DNA of 56,331 nt, from positions 1-56,331 of the forward strand of contig DAIBBI010000008.1 of the NCBI GenBank assembly GCA_027442615.1. The letters run 5' to 3'. Positions 41,953 through 51,094 of this stretch are shown here, one piece after another. The DNA comes from JAJZRV01 sp027442615. Lineage in GTDB: Bacteria > Pseudomonadota > Gammaproteobacteria > Burkholderiales > Ferrovaceae. The position numbers were made by a program, and so were the translations under genes. A model generated the notes under the pieces. The model saw only the letters and a list, made by a program, of their open reading frames with translations, was not told the DNA's origin and made no database searches. Position 1 is the first letter of the stretch. The number at the start of each line of letters is the position of its first letter.

Positions 41953-43152
41953 CTACGAGGGGGACGGCCGACGCGGATGCAGTGCCACGCCCAACAGTGC
42001 AATTGTACTGAATGCAGCCCCGGCATAAAACGTCTGCGATGCCCCGAACTTGTCCCACAGAAAACCCGCAACGAGGCTGGCCAGGAGCATGGCAAGCCCG
42101 CTGACGAGGTTGAAGAAGCCGTAGGCCGTACCGCGCAGGTCGGCAGGAGCCGTATCCGCTACCATGGTGGCGAGCAGGCCCTGGGTGATGCCCATATGAA
42201 GCCCCCACAACAAAATGCCCGCGAGCACCACCTGCCAGCGCTCGTTGTAGGCCAGGGTAAGGTCCGCAGCCAACAACACAAGCAAGCCCAGCATGAGCAA
42301 TCGGGTATGGCTCATGCGATCGGAGAGGTGACCAAAGGGAAAGGCTGACAATGCATACACGACATTCATGGCCACCATCACAAGAGGGACCAGCGCGACG
42401 GGAACCCCCCCCTGCTGGGCGCGCAAAACCAGAAATGCCTCACTGAATCGCGCCAGGGTAAAGACGGCCCCAATGCCCACCACCCACCAATAGGAGGCAT
42501 CCAGGCGCTTGAGATTTGCGCGTTGCAAGGGGTTGCTGCGTACTTCGGTGCGACGATGCCCCGGTTCACGCAGACCGAACAGGAGCAACGCCACGGCCAA
42601 CAGACCCGGTATGACCGCAACCCAAAATACGGCACGAAAATCATCGGCCCACAGCAACATCAATCCGGTTGCCAGTAACGGCCCGAGAAAAGCGCCCACG
42701 GTATCCAGGGACTGACGCAAACCGAAAGCGGCACCGCGCAATTGCGGCGGTGCGATATCAGCCACCAGGGCATCCCGCGGCGCACCGCGCACACCCTTGC
42801 CAATGCGATCCAGCACGCGGGCCGTCAGCACCACGCTGATGGTGGGCGCCAGGGCAAACAGGGGTTTGGTCAATGCGCCCAGCGCATAGCCCAACAGGGC
42901 CAACTCTTTGCGTTTGCCAATGGCATCGCTCAGAACGCCGGAGAATATCTTGACGGTCAGTGCAGTGGATTCGGCCAAACCCTCAATCAGGCCGACCGCA
43001 AGGGCGCTTGCCCCCAGGCTGGACACCATGAATAACGGCAGCAGGCTATGGATCATCTCCGAGGAAATGTCCATCGTCATGCTGACGAAGCCCAGAACCC
43101 ATATCCCTGCCGGAATCCGGCCCAGGGTGGAACCGCCTTTCCTTGTGACCAT
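41953..43152 (-). CDS. Major facilitator superfamily transporter
   Basis: Twelve-helix inner-membrane transporter of 399 residues. It shows the MFS motif A region LDRIGKGVRGAPRDAL between helices, two six-helix halves and a charged central loop (REPGHRRTEVRSNP). The opening IWVLGFVSMTMDISSEMIHSLLPLFMV is typical of a bacterial MFS group often annotated as drug or sugar-like transporters; the substrate cannot be told. It is convergent with the TPR-methyltransferase gene, 18 bases away, and upstream of it lies a SRPBCC gene on the same strand. Confidence 0.9.
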   Translation of the reverse strand: MVTRKGGSTLGRIPAGIWVLGFVSMTMDISSEMIHSLLPLFMVSSLGASALAVGLIEGLAESTALTVKIFSGVLSDAIGKRKELALLGYALGALTKPLFALAPTISVVLTARVLDRIGKGVRGAPRDALVADIAPPQLRGAAFGLRQSLDTVGAFLGPLLATGLMLLWADDFRAVFWVAVIPGLLAVALLLFGLREPGHRRTEVRSNPLQRANLKRLDASYWWVVGIGAVFTLARFSEAFLVLRAQQGGVPVALVPLVMVAMNVVYALSAFPFGHLSDRMSHTRLLMLGLLVLLAADLTLAYNERWQVVLAGILLWGLHMGITQGLLATMVADTAPADLRGTAYGFFNLVSGLAMLLASLVAGFLWDKFGASQTFYAGAAFSTIALLGVALHPRRPSPS

Positions 43153-43197
43153 ACGAAAAACCGCTTCCTGAAAGATCGTTAACCGGGTGATGCTACG

Positions 43198-43779
43198 CTA
43201 GCGCCGGGCTTGTTTGGCTTGTGACTCGCGACGCCTCATTTCCGTGGCCATTTTCTGCAACTGTTCCTCCACTTCGTGCCGGACGAAGGTGGCCCCAAAG
43301 AATCGTCCCAGCAACGAGTCCGGCACGATCTCTGCGTGGTAGAGCAACTGCACCGCCTGGTCCTGGAAAGCAAGATTGGCCTCGCTATCCATCCGCTTCA
43401 GGGTTCCCGAGAGATTTCTTGCCAAAATTCGCTTCATGGGTTCCAAATAGATTTCCCGATCCGATTCAAAGGGAAAGGAGAGAAACCCGTACCTGGCCAC
43501 GCCCTTCTGCCGAATGATCCAAAGATTCCCGTTGCGCGAAAGCACTTCGCTCGATGCCAGATTTTCAAGGATCGAAGCCATGTGATCAAAGTCGGTCAGA
43601 ACCTCCCAGGCGGTATTCAGGGACACCCCCACAACCAGTGTTGCATCAACGGTAATCGTCTCGCCCAGCTGCGTAGCTTTCACGCTCAAGACCGTTTCGG
43701 GAGTATGGACAGCGTGGCCAGGGAAGGCCACCAGCAAAGCCAGGACAAGAACAGTGAGGCGCGACAGCTTACCTGCCAC
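43198..43779 (-). CDS. Secreted SRPBCC/START-like protein
   Basis: The 193-residue product has a signal peptide (LSRLTVLVLALLVAFPGHA) and a helix-grip fold typical of SRPBCC/polyketide-cyclase-like proteins (VGVSLNTAWEVLTDFDHMASILENL opening, then ARYGFLSFPFESDREIYLEPMKRI). The C-terminus is a charged helix rich in Arg, Glu and Gln. Such proteins bind hydrophobic ligands; the ligand here is unknown. Its start overlaps the end of the upstream lipoprotein gene by 11 bases, implying co-expression. Confidence 0.8.
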   Translation of the reverse strand: MAGKLSRLTVLVLALLVAFPGHAVHTPETVLSVKATQLGETITVDATLVVGVSLNTAWEVLTDFDHMASILENLASSEVLSRNGNLWIIRQKGVARYGFLSFPFESDREIYLEPMKRILARNLSGTLKRMDSEANLAFQDQAVQLLYHAEIVPDSLLGRFFGATFVRHEVEEQLQKMATEMRRRESQAKQARR

Positions 43780-44698
43780 GATTGGTGGAGGCCGGGATGA
43801 TTTTTGTCAATGAAAGCGGCGTTTGGCTGGGGGCCCCTGAAAAATTGTCCAGGGGCCCCCAAAATACGCAGCCGATGCAGCCAAAGGCATAGGCATTTGT
43901 CGTTGCGATGTTGTTGGCAGGCGGCATCGACGTCAAGGGAAGTGCGGCGTTGCAGGCAATGGGTACGCCCGTGGCGATATCAGCGCCACAAACGTTGGGA
44001 CTGGTGGCGCTCTGCGTTGCCGGATTCGCAAACTGCACACAACCCCGCACCTGGTTCAACGCACAGCCCGGCAAGTTCCTGTCCGCCATGAAAATGGCAT
44101 GGGCAGGGGTTTCGCCCACGATGAGGTTGTCGTCGATGGAGTCGTAGCCCATGCCCATCGTGGCAAACGGAGTGGATATGGGGCCTTGCGTGGTCAGGTA
44201 CCCCGCCGTGATCATGGTGGGGGCCAGCAGGGCCTTCGTATAGTTGTCCACCAGGGTGAGCATGGTGCGAATTCTGTCCCGATCCTTGATGGGGTCGAGG
44301 TCCGTGGCCTTGCCCGTGCTGGAGAGCGCCGCACAGATGGCGGTGGTCCAGGGCGTGACGTTGACGACGGTGGTGGCCGATGCGGCAATAACGTCCTTGC
44401 AGGACACCAAAGTGCTGCTACCCACGGCAACCAGCACCACCGGGGCCGTCAGGTTTGAGGCATCCAAAGTATAAGTGCCATCGGCTGCAGTGGTTACCGT
44501 CATGGACACTCCGGCTGCATCCCTCAAGGTTAATGTCGCACCCGCCATCGGCAAGCCGTGCGACACAGAGCCCGTGACCAACGCGCCCGCGGGCACGATC
44601 ACTGCCATCGACGACCCGCCTCCACCACCGCAGGCCCCCAACGCCAGGGATGCCGCCAGCAGCACTGTGGAGTTAATGCATTTTGCGATACTGCGCAT
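43769..44698 (-). CDS. Gly-rich lipoprotein with carboxypeptidase-regulatory-like domain
   Basis: I recognise no characterised family. The 309-residue precursor has a lipoprotein signal with lipobox ALGAC, followed by GGGGGSS and then a beta-sandwich typical of carboxypeptidase-regulatory-like or Big-type repeats (VTGSVSHGLPMAGATLTLRDAAGVSMTVTTAADGTYTLDASNL-like region at residues 40-85). The rest has eight Cys residues, including CALNQVRGCVQF and FGCIGCVFWGP, suggesting disulfides outside the cytoplasm. A strong DNA hairpin lies within its 3' end. The gene overlaps the SRPBCC gene by 11 bases. Confidence 0.7.
   Translation of the reverse strand: MRSIAKCINSTVLLAASLALGACGGGGGSSMAVIVPAGALVTGSVSHGLPMAGATLTLRDAAGVSMTVTTAADGTYTLDASNLTAPVVLVAVGSSTLVSCKDVIAASATTVVNVTPWTTAICAALSSTGKATDLDPIKDRDRIRTMLTLVDNYTKALLAPTMITAGYLTTQGPISTPFATMGMGYDSIDDNLIVGETPAHAIFMADRNLPGCALNQVRGCVQFANPATQSATSPNVCGADIATGVPIACNAALPLTSMPPANNIATTNAYAFGCIGCVFWGPLDNFSGAPSQTPLSLTKIIPASTNRGR
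43829..43860. repeat. Perfect 11-bp inverted repeat inside the lipoprotein gene
   Basis: GGGGGCCCCTG and CAGGGGCCCCC pair perfectly around a ten-base loop (43840-43849), near the 3' end of the lipoprotein coding region and about 50 bases before the SRPBCC start. In minus-strand RNA it would form a very stable hairpin without a following U run. Confidence 0.7.
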
Positions 44699-44820
44699 GG
44701 GCGACCAACCCCGAGTGATCGATGAATACGGAAAATCCAGATTGCCTCGCGTTACATTGTAGCCCCGTTTTCACCAACGCGTCATGCAGCGCCGGGTACC
44801 CAAAAGACCTGCTGACAGGC

Positions 44821-46737
44821 CTAGGCTGCACGACGCGATACCACGCGATTTCGCCCGCCGCGTTTGGCTTCGTACAACGCTTCATCTGCAGCCTGAAGCA
44901 GGGATTTGACCTCCAGGTGCTGCGGCCAGTCCGTGCTGACCAGGCCAATGCTCACCGTCACGTTCAAAAAAAGTGGCGTATCGTTGTGCATGATTTCCAC
45001 CGGCGTGGCCGCAGTAACCGCTCTTAATTTCTCTGCCACCCGCTGGGCCTGGGCACTGGACGTTTGGGGCAGAACGACGCAAAACTCTTCCCCCCCAAAA
45101 CGGGCAAGCATATCCGACGTACGGATCTGTTGCGTCCACCGGCGAGCCACTTCCCTGAGCACCGCATCTCCGGCACCATGCCCATAGGTGTCATTTACAG
45201 ACTTGAATTTGTCCAGATCCAGCATCATGACGGACATCGGCTGAGTCAGCTTTCTGTCGGGGGCAATCGCCTGCCGCGTAAAACTGTCCAATGCCCTGCG
45301 ATTCGCCACCCCGGTCAGCGGGTCCGTGTTCAAATCCGTGACCAGATCACGGTTCATCTGGGACAGTTCTTCGCGAAGCCGGTACTCATGGTCCAGCTTT
45401 TCCGACAGGGCGATGGCCTCCGTGATGTCGCTGTAAAAACAAACGTATCTGGAAACCTTTCCCCAGGCATCGGTAAACGGCACGATCGTGGCGTTTACCC
45501 AGTAATAGCCCCCTGCCTTCTTGCGGTTACGAAAGATTCCCTTCCAGATATTGCCAGAGCTCACCGTATTCCACAGGCTCCTGTAAAACTCCTTCGAATA
45601 TAGTCCGGAATTGAACATCCCATGGTACTGACCAATAACCTCCTCCCTCGAGTAGCCGCTCACCTCGAGAAAGGTATCGCTCACCCGAATGATCTTTCCG
45701 TTTTGAGCCGATTCACTGACCATCAGATGCGCGCTGATCGCCTTGGCCTGATTGGCCATTTCGATGACCGAGGCCTCGTAACGCAAATACCAGCGATACA
45801 AAACCCCGAGCACCGCAAAAACAAGCAGGGAAGCGATCACGGCGACAGTAGCCAGAAACTGCCGGTCCTTTGCTCCCTGTGCGAACAGGCGTTGCCGGTC
45901 ACCGGCTATCGCGAGAATCACTGGATGGGTGAGACTGGTCCGGTAAGCCACCATCAGATGATGGCCTTCACCAAAGTCAAGGAAACCACGCTGGCGGCTT
46001 TTGACGGTATTTACAATCGTGGCGACCACCTTGTCGAAATGGGGCACCATCGCGTCGTGGTATGAGATGAGGTTTTGTCCCTGATAATCAAACAAACCAA
46101 TCTCCGTCGCGTCGTCGTTGTCTATTCGCGCCCAAAGGTTCTTGAAGAATCCAAGATTGATGACGGCAACCCAATGGTATGTTTTCTGACCCATTGGAAC
46201 TGCCGCGGTCGCCACCCAGAACTTCACGTCTCCGGAGGGCGCCGGAGAACCCACATCGTAAAGGTCACGATTCTGAAAGACCTGTCCAAACCTAACCTCA
46301 GAGGCGTCAAGCTGCCCCGACCGATCTGGCAACATGCTGTCTGGCAACAGCTTGCCGTCGTTTCTCTCCAGCGAACTCGCCACCACGCGTCCTGAATCAT
46401 CGACAAGCGAGATGCTTCGAATGACGTGGTCCTCTGAAATCAGCTTGTAGAGCATCCCGGTGGAAAGCCTGCCTTCACGGAGCGACGACGGGGTTGTTAT
46501 CGCCGAAACCGACTTCAGACGCGCCACCAGGGCATCCAGGGTTCGCGACACGTGATCTTCGAGCATGAGCGTGTTGATCTCGATGCGGTTTTTCAGACTC
46601 TCCTCTTCGCTCCGCTCCTCAAAGTGGACACCAATGACGAATGCGGACCAAATCACCAGCAGGCCAACGAGCAGCAGTGCCGTAAAAAAAAGCCGAAATT
46701 TTTTCGGCTCAACGTGAAATTCATGACCGTCAGCCAT
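44821..46737 (-). CDS. Membrane diguanylate cyclase (dCache-PAS-GGDEF)
   Basis: Inner-membrane sensor of 638 residues that should make c-di-GMP. One helix lies at about 14-36, a periplasmic double-Cache-like sensor at 40-290 and a second helix at 295-320. A PAS domain (335-455; YSREEVIGQYHGMFNSGLYSKEFY) and a coiled link follow. The GGDEF domain (470-635) has active GGEEF and an RTSD inhibition site five residues upstream. All catalytic elements are present, including LDLDKFKSVNDTYGHGAGD. It starts three bases after the stop of a periplasmic solute-binding protein gene, so the two may form a sensing pair. Confidence 0.93.
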   Translation of the reverse strand: MADGHEFHVEPKKFRLFFTALLLVGLLVIWSAFVIGVHFEERSEEESLKNRIEINTLMLEDHVSRTLDALVARLKSVSAITTPSSLREGRLSTGMLYKLISEDHVIRSISLVDDSGRVVASSLERNDGKLLPDSMLPDRSGQLDASEVRFGQVFQNRDLYDVGSPAPSGDVKFWVATAAVPMGQKTYHWVAVINLGFFKNLWARIDNDDATEIGLFDYQGQNLISYHDAMVPHFDKVVATIVNTVKSRQRGFLDFGEGHHLMVAYRTSLTHPVILAIAGDRQRLFAQGAKDRQFLATVAVIASLLVFAVLGVLYRWYLRYEASVIEMANQAKAISAHLMVSESAQNGKIIRVSDTFLEVSGYSREEVIGQYHGMFNSGLYSKEFYRSLWNTVSSGNIWKGIFRNRKKAGGYYWVNATIVPFTDAWGKVSRYVCFYSDITEAIALSEKLDHEYRLREELSQMNRDLVTDLNTDPLTGVANRRALDSFTRQAIAPDRKLTQPMSVMMLDLDKFKSVNDTYGHGAGDAVLREVARRWTQQIRTSDMLARFGGEEFCVVLPQTSSAQAQRVAEKLRAVTAATPVEIMHNDTPLFLNVTVSIGLVSTDWPQHLEVKSLLQAADEALYEAKRGGRNRVVSRRAA

Positions 46738-46740
46738 GCT

Positions 46741-47520
46741 TCAATTCTTGACCATGATGGGCAAAAGATGCTGTTGACGGGCCGCATCGGAAAGTCGGCC
46801 GTCTTTCTTGATCTGGCTCACGAAGTGGTTGACCCTCGCCAGCCAGCTCTTTTCTCCCTTGGGCACCACATAGGCATAGTCGGTCAGTTGTATCGGTCGG
46901 GAGGGCTCGATCAACCGTGCCCAGTCGGTATTCATCAACATGCGCTGGCTGTAGGGATAGTCGGTGATGAAAGCGTCTGCGCTGCCCGACTCGACTTCAC
47001 GCTCGCGTTCGCCCTGCCGGGCAACCACGTGCAGCGTGGCGCGCTTGAGGACTTTCCGCATCAAGGGTTCCATATAGGTTCCCTTTTGCACTGCAACCAC
47101 CCGTCCCGGCTGGTCGATGTCATCCCATTGCCTGATTGAACTATTGGAACTGGTCGTAATTGCATAGACATCGCTATGCAAATACGGGGCAGAGAAATCG
47201 GCCCTGGCCGCGCGTTGCGCCGTGACGCCCACCCCCATCATGGCGATGTGGCACTTGTGCGCCTCAAGATCCCCCATCAGCCGACTGAAATCGGTCACCA
47301 CATATTCCAGCCTGACCCCAAGATCCTTGGCAAATTCTCTCGATAAATCAATATCGATACCTTGGAATTCGCCAGTCATGGGGTTGCGGTAACTGATCCC
47401 AAAGTAATCAGGCCACATGCAGACCTTCAATACCCTGGATTTTTCGATTTCATCCAGCATCCCTGCATGGGAGGAAGTGAATCCAAGCAGGATGAACACC
47501 AACACGAGGACAGTGCGCAT
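46741..47520 (-). CDS. Periplasmic amino-acid-type solute-binding protein (SBP_bac_3)
   Basis: The 259-residue precursor has a signal peptide (MRTVLVLVFILLGFTSSHA, no lipobox Cys) and a type II periplasmic binding fold. VCMWPDYFGISYRNPMTGEFQGIDIDLSREFAKDLGV is the family opening, followed by MMGVGVTAQRAARADFSAPYL and DAFITDYPYSQR. Relatives bind polar amino acids or similar ligands. No permease or ATPase gene adjoins; the next gene, three bases on, is a membrane diguanylate cyclase. A role as ligand presenter for that sensor, rather than transport, is inferred. Confidence 0.9.
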   Translation of the reverse strand: MRTVLVLVFILLGFTSSHAGMLDEIEKSRVLKVCMWPDYFGISYRNPMTGEFQGIDIDLSREFAKDLGVRLEYVVTDFSRLMGDLEAHKCHIAMMGVGVTAQRAARADFSAPYLHSDVYAITTSSNSSIRQWDDIDQPGRVVAVQKGTYMEPLMRKVLKRATLHVVARQGEREREVESGSADAFITDYPYSQRMLMNTDWARLIEPSRPIQLTDYAYVVPKGEKSWLARVNHFVSQIKKDGRLSDAARQQHLLPIMVKN

Positions 47521-47585
47521 AGGATTGTTATTGTTCAGTCATGAGGCCCGTTGCGGCGCACATTCGTCAGCCATTCAAGGGAAAA

Positions 47586-47675
<90 letters not shown>

Positions 47676-47685
47676 GAGCCGGGCA

Positions 47686-49518
47686 TTATACCGTGTTGGC
47701 GTTCAAACGGGCCTGCTTTTGCTCCAGATCGGCCCAGCGCGCCATGGCATCTGCCACCGCTTGCTCGATCTCGGCATGGCGTGACTGCAATTGCTTCAAG
47801 CGTTGCGGATCCCCCTTGTAGATCGTCGGGTCCGCAAGTTGCGTGGCAATGCCCGCCTGCTCTGCCTCAAGCGCCTCTATCTGGACTGGCAAGGATTCCA
47901 GTTCGCGGGTTTCCCTGAATGACATCTTTGCCGGGCGCTGCCGGGTACGTTCGTCACCCGGCGCGGCTTCGGCCCTGGGCCTCGCTTCCACGGGCGTCCT
48001 GGTGAGCTCGGTCCCGTCCTGAGCACTTCGGGACTCCAGGTAGCGCACCCAGTCGCTGTAGCCGCCTGCATTTTCCGTCACCCCGCCCTCCCCGTCCAGG
48101 ACGATGACCTGAGTGACCACATTGTCGAGAAAGGCGCGGTCATGGCTGACCAGAAACAGGGTGCCGGTGTATTCCGCCAGCAACGACTCCAGCAAATCCA
48201 GCGTTTCGATGTCAAGGTCGTTGGTGGGTTCATCCAGCACCAGCACGTTGGCGGGCTGGGTAAACAGGCGGGCCAGCAACAGGCGATTGCGCTCGCCACC
48301 TGAGAGGGATTTGACCTTGGCGCGTACGCGCTCGGGCGGAAACAAAAAATCCCCCAGATAGCTCACGACATGCTTGCGCACCCCGTCGATCTCCACAAAA
48401 TCGGCACCTGGGCTGATGGTGTTGGCCAGGGTGGCCTCCGGATCCAGCTGTGCGCGCAGCTGATCAAAATAGGCGAAGGTAAGGCGCGTGCCCAGCCGGA
48501 CGGTGCCGCCATCGGGTGCGCGTTCGCCCAGCAGCACCCGTAGCAGCGTGGTTTTTCCTGCGCCGTTGGGGCCGATGAGGCCGATCTTGTCGCCGCGGAT
48601 GATGCGAGTGGAATAGTCCCCTACCAACACCCGGTCATCATAGCGAATGGTCACATGGGAGAGTTCTGCCACCAGCTCGCCGGAGCGATCCCCCGTGGCC
48701 AGCGCCATACGCACGCTGCCCAGCTGCTCGCGGCGGGCCGCACGGGCCACGCGCAATGCCTCGAGACGCCGCACCCGGCCCTCGTTTCGGGTGCGGCGCG
48801 CTTCGATGCCCTTGCGAATCCAGACTTCTTCCTGCGCCAGCACCTTGTCGAATTTGGCCTGAACCGTGGCCTCAGCCGCAAGCTGCTCTGCCTTGCGCCG
48901 CTGGTACTCGGCAAACGAGTTGCCAAACTGGCTCAAGTGCCCCCGGTCCAGTTCCACGATCCGGGTGGCCACCCGGTCCAGAAACTGGCGATCGTGGGTG
49001 ACAAAAACGAGGCTGCCGCGAAAACCGCGCAACAGCCCTTCCAGCCATTCAATGGATGCGATGTCGAGGTGATTGGTCGGTTCATCCAGCACCAGCAGAT
49101 CAGGTTCGGCGACCAGGGCGCGGGCCAGGGCCACGCGCTTCTTCCAGCCCCCCGAAAGTTCTGAAATGCGGCGCTCCGGCGTCAGGCCCAGTTGCGACAG
49201 GACGATGTCCACCTTGTAGTGCTGCGCCCAATCCTCGCCGGAGCCCACACCCCGGGAAACCACTTCAAACACCGTATCGCCGTCGTTCAGCAGGGGCTCC
49301 TGGGGCACGTAGCCCACTTTCAGGCCTGGCGATTTCCAGAGGATGCCGTCATCGAGCCGGGCCTCATCCACCAGCACCTTGAGCAGGGTACTCTTGCCGC
49401 CGCCGTTGCGGCCAATCAGCCCCACGCGGTCCGCCTCATCGACGATGAATTCAACATCGTCAAGCAGCGGGTGGTGGCCAAAAGCCAGGAAAGCATGGGA
49501 CAGTGTGAGCAGGGGCAT
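47686..49518 (-). CDS. uup: ABC-F ATPase Uup
   Basis: Soluble ABC-F protein with two ATPase cassettes, thought to act on the ribosome or on branched DNA/precise excision. The 610 residues show Walker A GRNGGGKST, signature LSGGWKKRVALARA and Walker B LLVLDEPTNHLD in the first half. The second half has GPNGAGKTT, LSGGERNRLLLARL and VLVLDEPTNDLD. The interdomain linker is about 80 residues and a C-terminal coiled coil (550-600) fits Uup rather than EttA. It is followed by tRNA-Ser. The start ATG at 49518 is 14 bases after the upstream outer-membrane gene's stop. Confidence 0.93.
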   Translation of the reverse strand: MPLLTLSHAFLAFGHHPLLDDVEFIVDEADRVGLIGRNGGGKSTLLKVLVDEARLDDGILWKSPGLKVGYVPQEPLLNDGDTVFEVVSRGVGSGEDWAQHYKVDIVLSQLGLTPERRISELSGGWKKRVALARALVAEPDLLVLDEPTNHLDIASIEWLEGLLRGFRGSLVFVTHDRQFLDRVATRIVELDRGHLSQFGNSFAEYQRRKAEQLAAEATVQAKFDKVLAQEEVWIRKGIEARRTRNEGRVRRLEALRVARAARREQLGSVRMALATGDRSGELVAELSHVTIRYDDRVLVGDYSTRIIRGDKIGLIGPNGAGKTTLLRVLLGERAPDGGTVRLGTRLTFAYFDQLRAQLDPEATLANTISPGADFVEIDGVRKHVVSYLGDFLFPPERVRAKVKSLSGGERNRLLLARLFTQPANVLVLDEPTNDLDIETLDLLESLLAEYTGTLFLVSHDRAFLDNVVTQVIVLDGEGGVTENAGGYSDWVRYLESRSAQDGTELTRTPVEARPRAEAAPGDERTRQRPAKMSFRETRELESLPVQIEALEAEQAGIATQLADPTIYKGDPQRLKQLQSRHAEIEQAVADAMARWADLEQKQARLNANTV

Positions 49519-49532
49519 GATGGGTGAATCGC

Positions 49533-50285
49533 TTAAAAGAATTCGTAGGCCACCCGCAAAATGACGGTTCGGTCGGGTGCCCCATGGTTGATGCCGTAGA
49601 GCAGAGCCGTACTGTACTCCAATTCGTCCCCGTGCCCCAAGTGGAGTTCTCCGGCAAATGCGGGACCCAGTTGATGCGCGTCGTCTGCCGGACGATAGTA
49701 GGCTTCGATGCCAGGGACGATGGCGCTCTCGATTTTATACCCGGCGCTGTAGGCCGTGCGGAAATTGTATTTGCCGCTGGCCTCTCCTCCAATGTCCTTT
49801 TGCCAGATCAGGTTGAGGCGCTGGATCAGATGCCCGGACTGTTTTTCAAGCAAGGGACCGAACTCCACGCCATCCGGCAGTCCAGCCTGCTGATTGTGGA
49901 TGTAGGACGCCACGAACCCGGGGTCCACCCAGTACTCGCCAGGATCGGCCAACTGGAAAATATTTTCGAATTCCTGACCCGACAGATGCGTCCCCATGAG
50001 CGGATCGTGGCTGAACTCGCCCACATATACTTCGGCTTTCCACCAGGGAGTAAACGTGTGCGCAACGGCAAGTTCAAAGGCGCCAACCCGGTCGAGTGAA
50101 GCGCGACCGTCGCTGAAGGTATAGCCGCGCATTTCCACTTCGGACTGACCTTGAGTGACGTGAGGCGAATACACGATGAAGTCGTCGTCTGCGAACGCCG
50201 CGAGGGACAGTACTCCCAGCAGAACGGAGGCCGCAACCTTCCCCGGCACGCCCAGTGCCCTGATGCTTCCAAGGAATAATCGCAT
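49533..50285 (-). CDS. Outer-membrane beta-barrel protein of the FTR1 cassette
   Basis: I recognise no named family. The 250-residue precursor has a signal peptide ending SLAAFADDD and then VYSPHVTQGQSEVEMRGYTF. It has alternating strands with many aromatic residues (HTFTPWWKAEVYVGEFSHD; TAYSAGYKIESAIVPGIEAYYRP) and a C-terminal FF, consistent with a small beta-barrel. The start ATG is immediately after the FTR1 gene stop, so it should be co-expressed with the iron permease and cupredoxin. A porin or adaptor role for iron entry is inferred from context only. Confidence 0.75.
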   Translation of the reverse strand: MRLFLGSIRALGVPGKVAASVLLGVLSLAAFADDDFIVYSPHVTQGQSEVEMRGYTFSDGRASLDRVGAFELAVAHTFTPWWKAEVYVGEFSHDPLMGTHLSGQEFENIFQLADPGEYWVDPGFVASYIHNQQAGLPDGVEFGPLLEKQSGHLIQRLNLIWQKDIGGEASGKYNFRTAYSAGYKIESAIVPGIEAYYRPADDAHQLGPAFAGELHLGHGDELEYSTALLYGINHGAPDRTVILRVAYEFF

Positions 50286-50286
50286 G

Positions 50287-51093
50287 TTACATGGACCTCC
50301 AGCGAGGCCGGTACATCAGGGCCAGAATCACCAGAAGCGTTGCCAGGTAAAACACGATCTGAATTCCGGATGGTCGCGCCGTATAACCCACCAGAATATG
50401 CAGCAATTGTCCAGACAGGCTGTTCTGGTCAAGCCAGCGAGAGGTATTCCAGATGCCATGGCCCAAGGCGGGCAGCCAGCCTGCCTGGTTGAGAAACCCC
50501 GCTGCCTGCGCAGACAGACCGGCCGCCAAGAACAGGATCAGCCAGCTCGTCACGCTGAAGAAATGACGCACGGGAATGCGCAGGAGGCCGCGATACAGCA
50601 GCACACCAGCCAGCACGCCGATGGCAATTCCCACCAGGGCGCCCACCCCCATGCTGGAAGACTCGCCACCTCCCGCAGCGATGGCCCACAAAAACAGGAC
50701 CGCCTCGGATCCCTCGCGCATGACGGCCATGGCGGTTACCAGAAGCAGTGCAGTCAGGGGCTTGCTCCCGGCCCCCACTTCGGCACCGACCGCATTGAGC
50801 TCCGCCCGTAGTTCACGCGCATGGGAGGCCATCCATACGTTATGCCAGGTCAGCATTCCTACCGCCGTGAGCAGAATGCCTGCGTTGAGCAGCGCCTGCC
50901 CGTCTCCAGACAACAGGGAAGAAGCCGTGGACGCAAGGTAGGCCACCCCCGCAGCCCCAAGCAGGCCGATACCCACGCCGCCGCTGACCCAGCGGCCCCG
51001 ATGGGCAATGCCGCGACTCGCTCCCAGCACGATGGCAATGATCAGTGCTGCCTCCAGCACTTCGCGAAACAGGATGATGGCCGTGGCAAGCAT
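50287..51093 (-). CDS. FTR1-family iron permease
   Basis: High-affinity iron permease of the EfeU/FTR1/FetM type in the inner membrane. The 268-residue protein has seven hydrophobic helices and two REXXE iron-binding motifs: REVLE at residues 10-14 and REGSE near residue 125, each in a helix. I place the start at 51093: only one base separates it from the stop of the cupredoxin gene, and the longer frame has no family similarity at its N-terminus. The cassette sits behind a Fur box. It likely takes up ferric or oxidised iron with help from the cupredoxin. Confidence 0.93.
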   Translation of the reverse strand: MLATAIILFREVLEAALIIAIVLGASRGIAHRGRWVSGGVGIGLLGAAGVAYLASTASSLLSGDGQALLNAGILLTAVGMLTWHNVWMASHARELRAELNAVGAEVGAGSKPLTALLLVTAMAVMREGSEAVLFLWAIAAGGGESSSMGVGALVGIAIGVLAGVLLYRGLLRIPVRHFFSVTSWLILFLAAGLSAQAAGFLNQAGWLPALGHGIWNTSRWLDQNSLSGQLLHILVGYTARPSGIQIVFYLATLLVILALMYRPRWRSM

Positions 51094-51094
51094 C

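Noticed and set aside
41948..41961. Short hairpin CCCTC-CTAC-GAGGG at the end of the MFS gene
   Set aside because: Five pairs inside coding sequence and no T run; chance match.
44699..44820. c-di-GMP riboswitch before the lipoprotein or after the cyclase
   Set aside because: No conserved GEMM core sequences were seen in this or other intergenic regions near the GGDEF genes.
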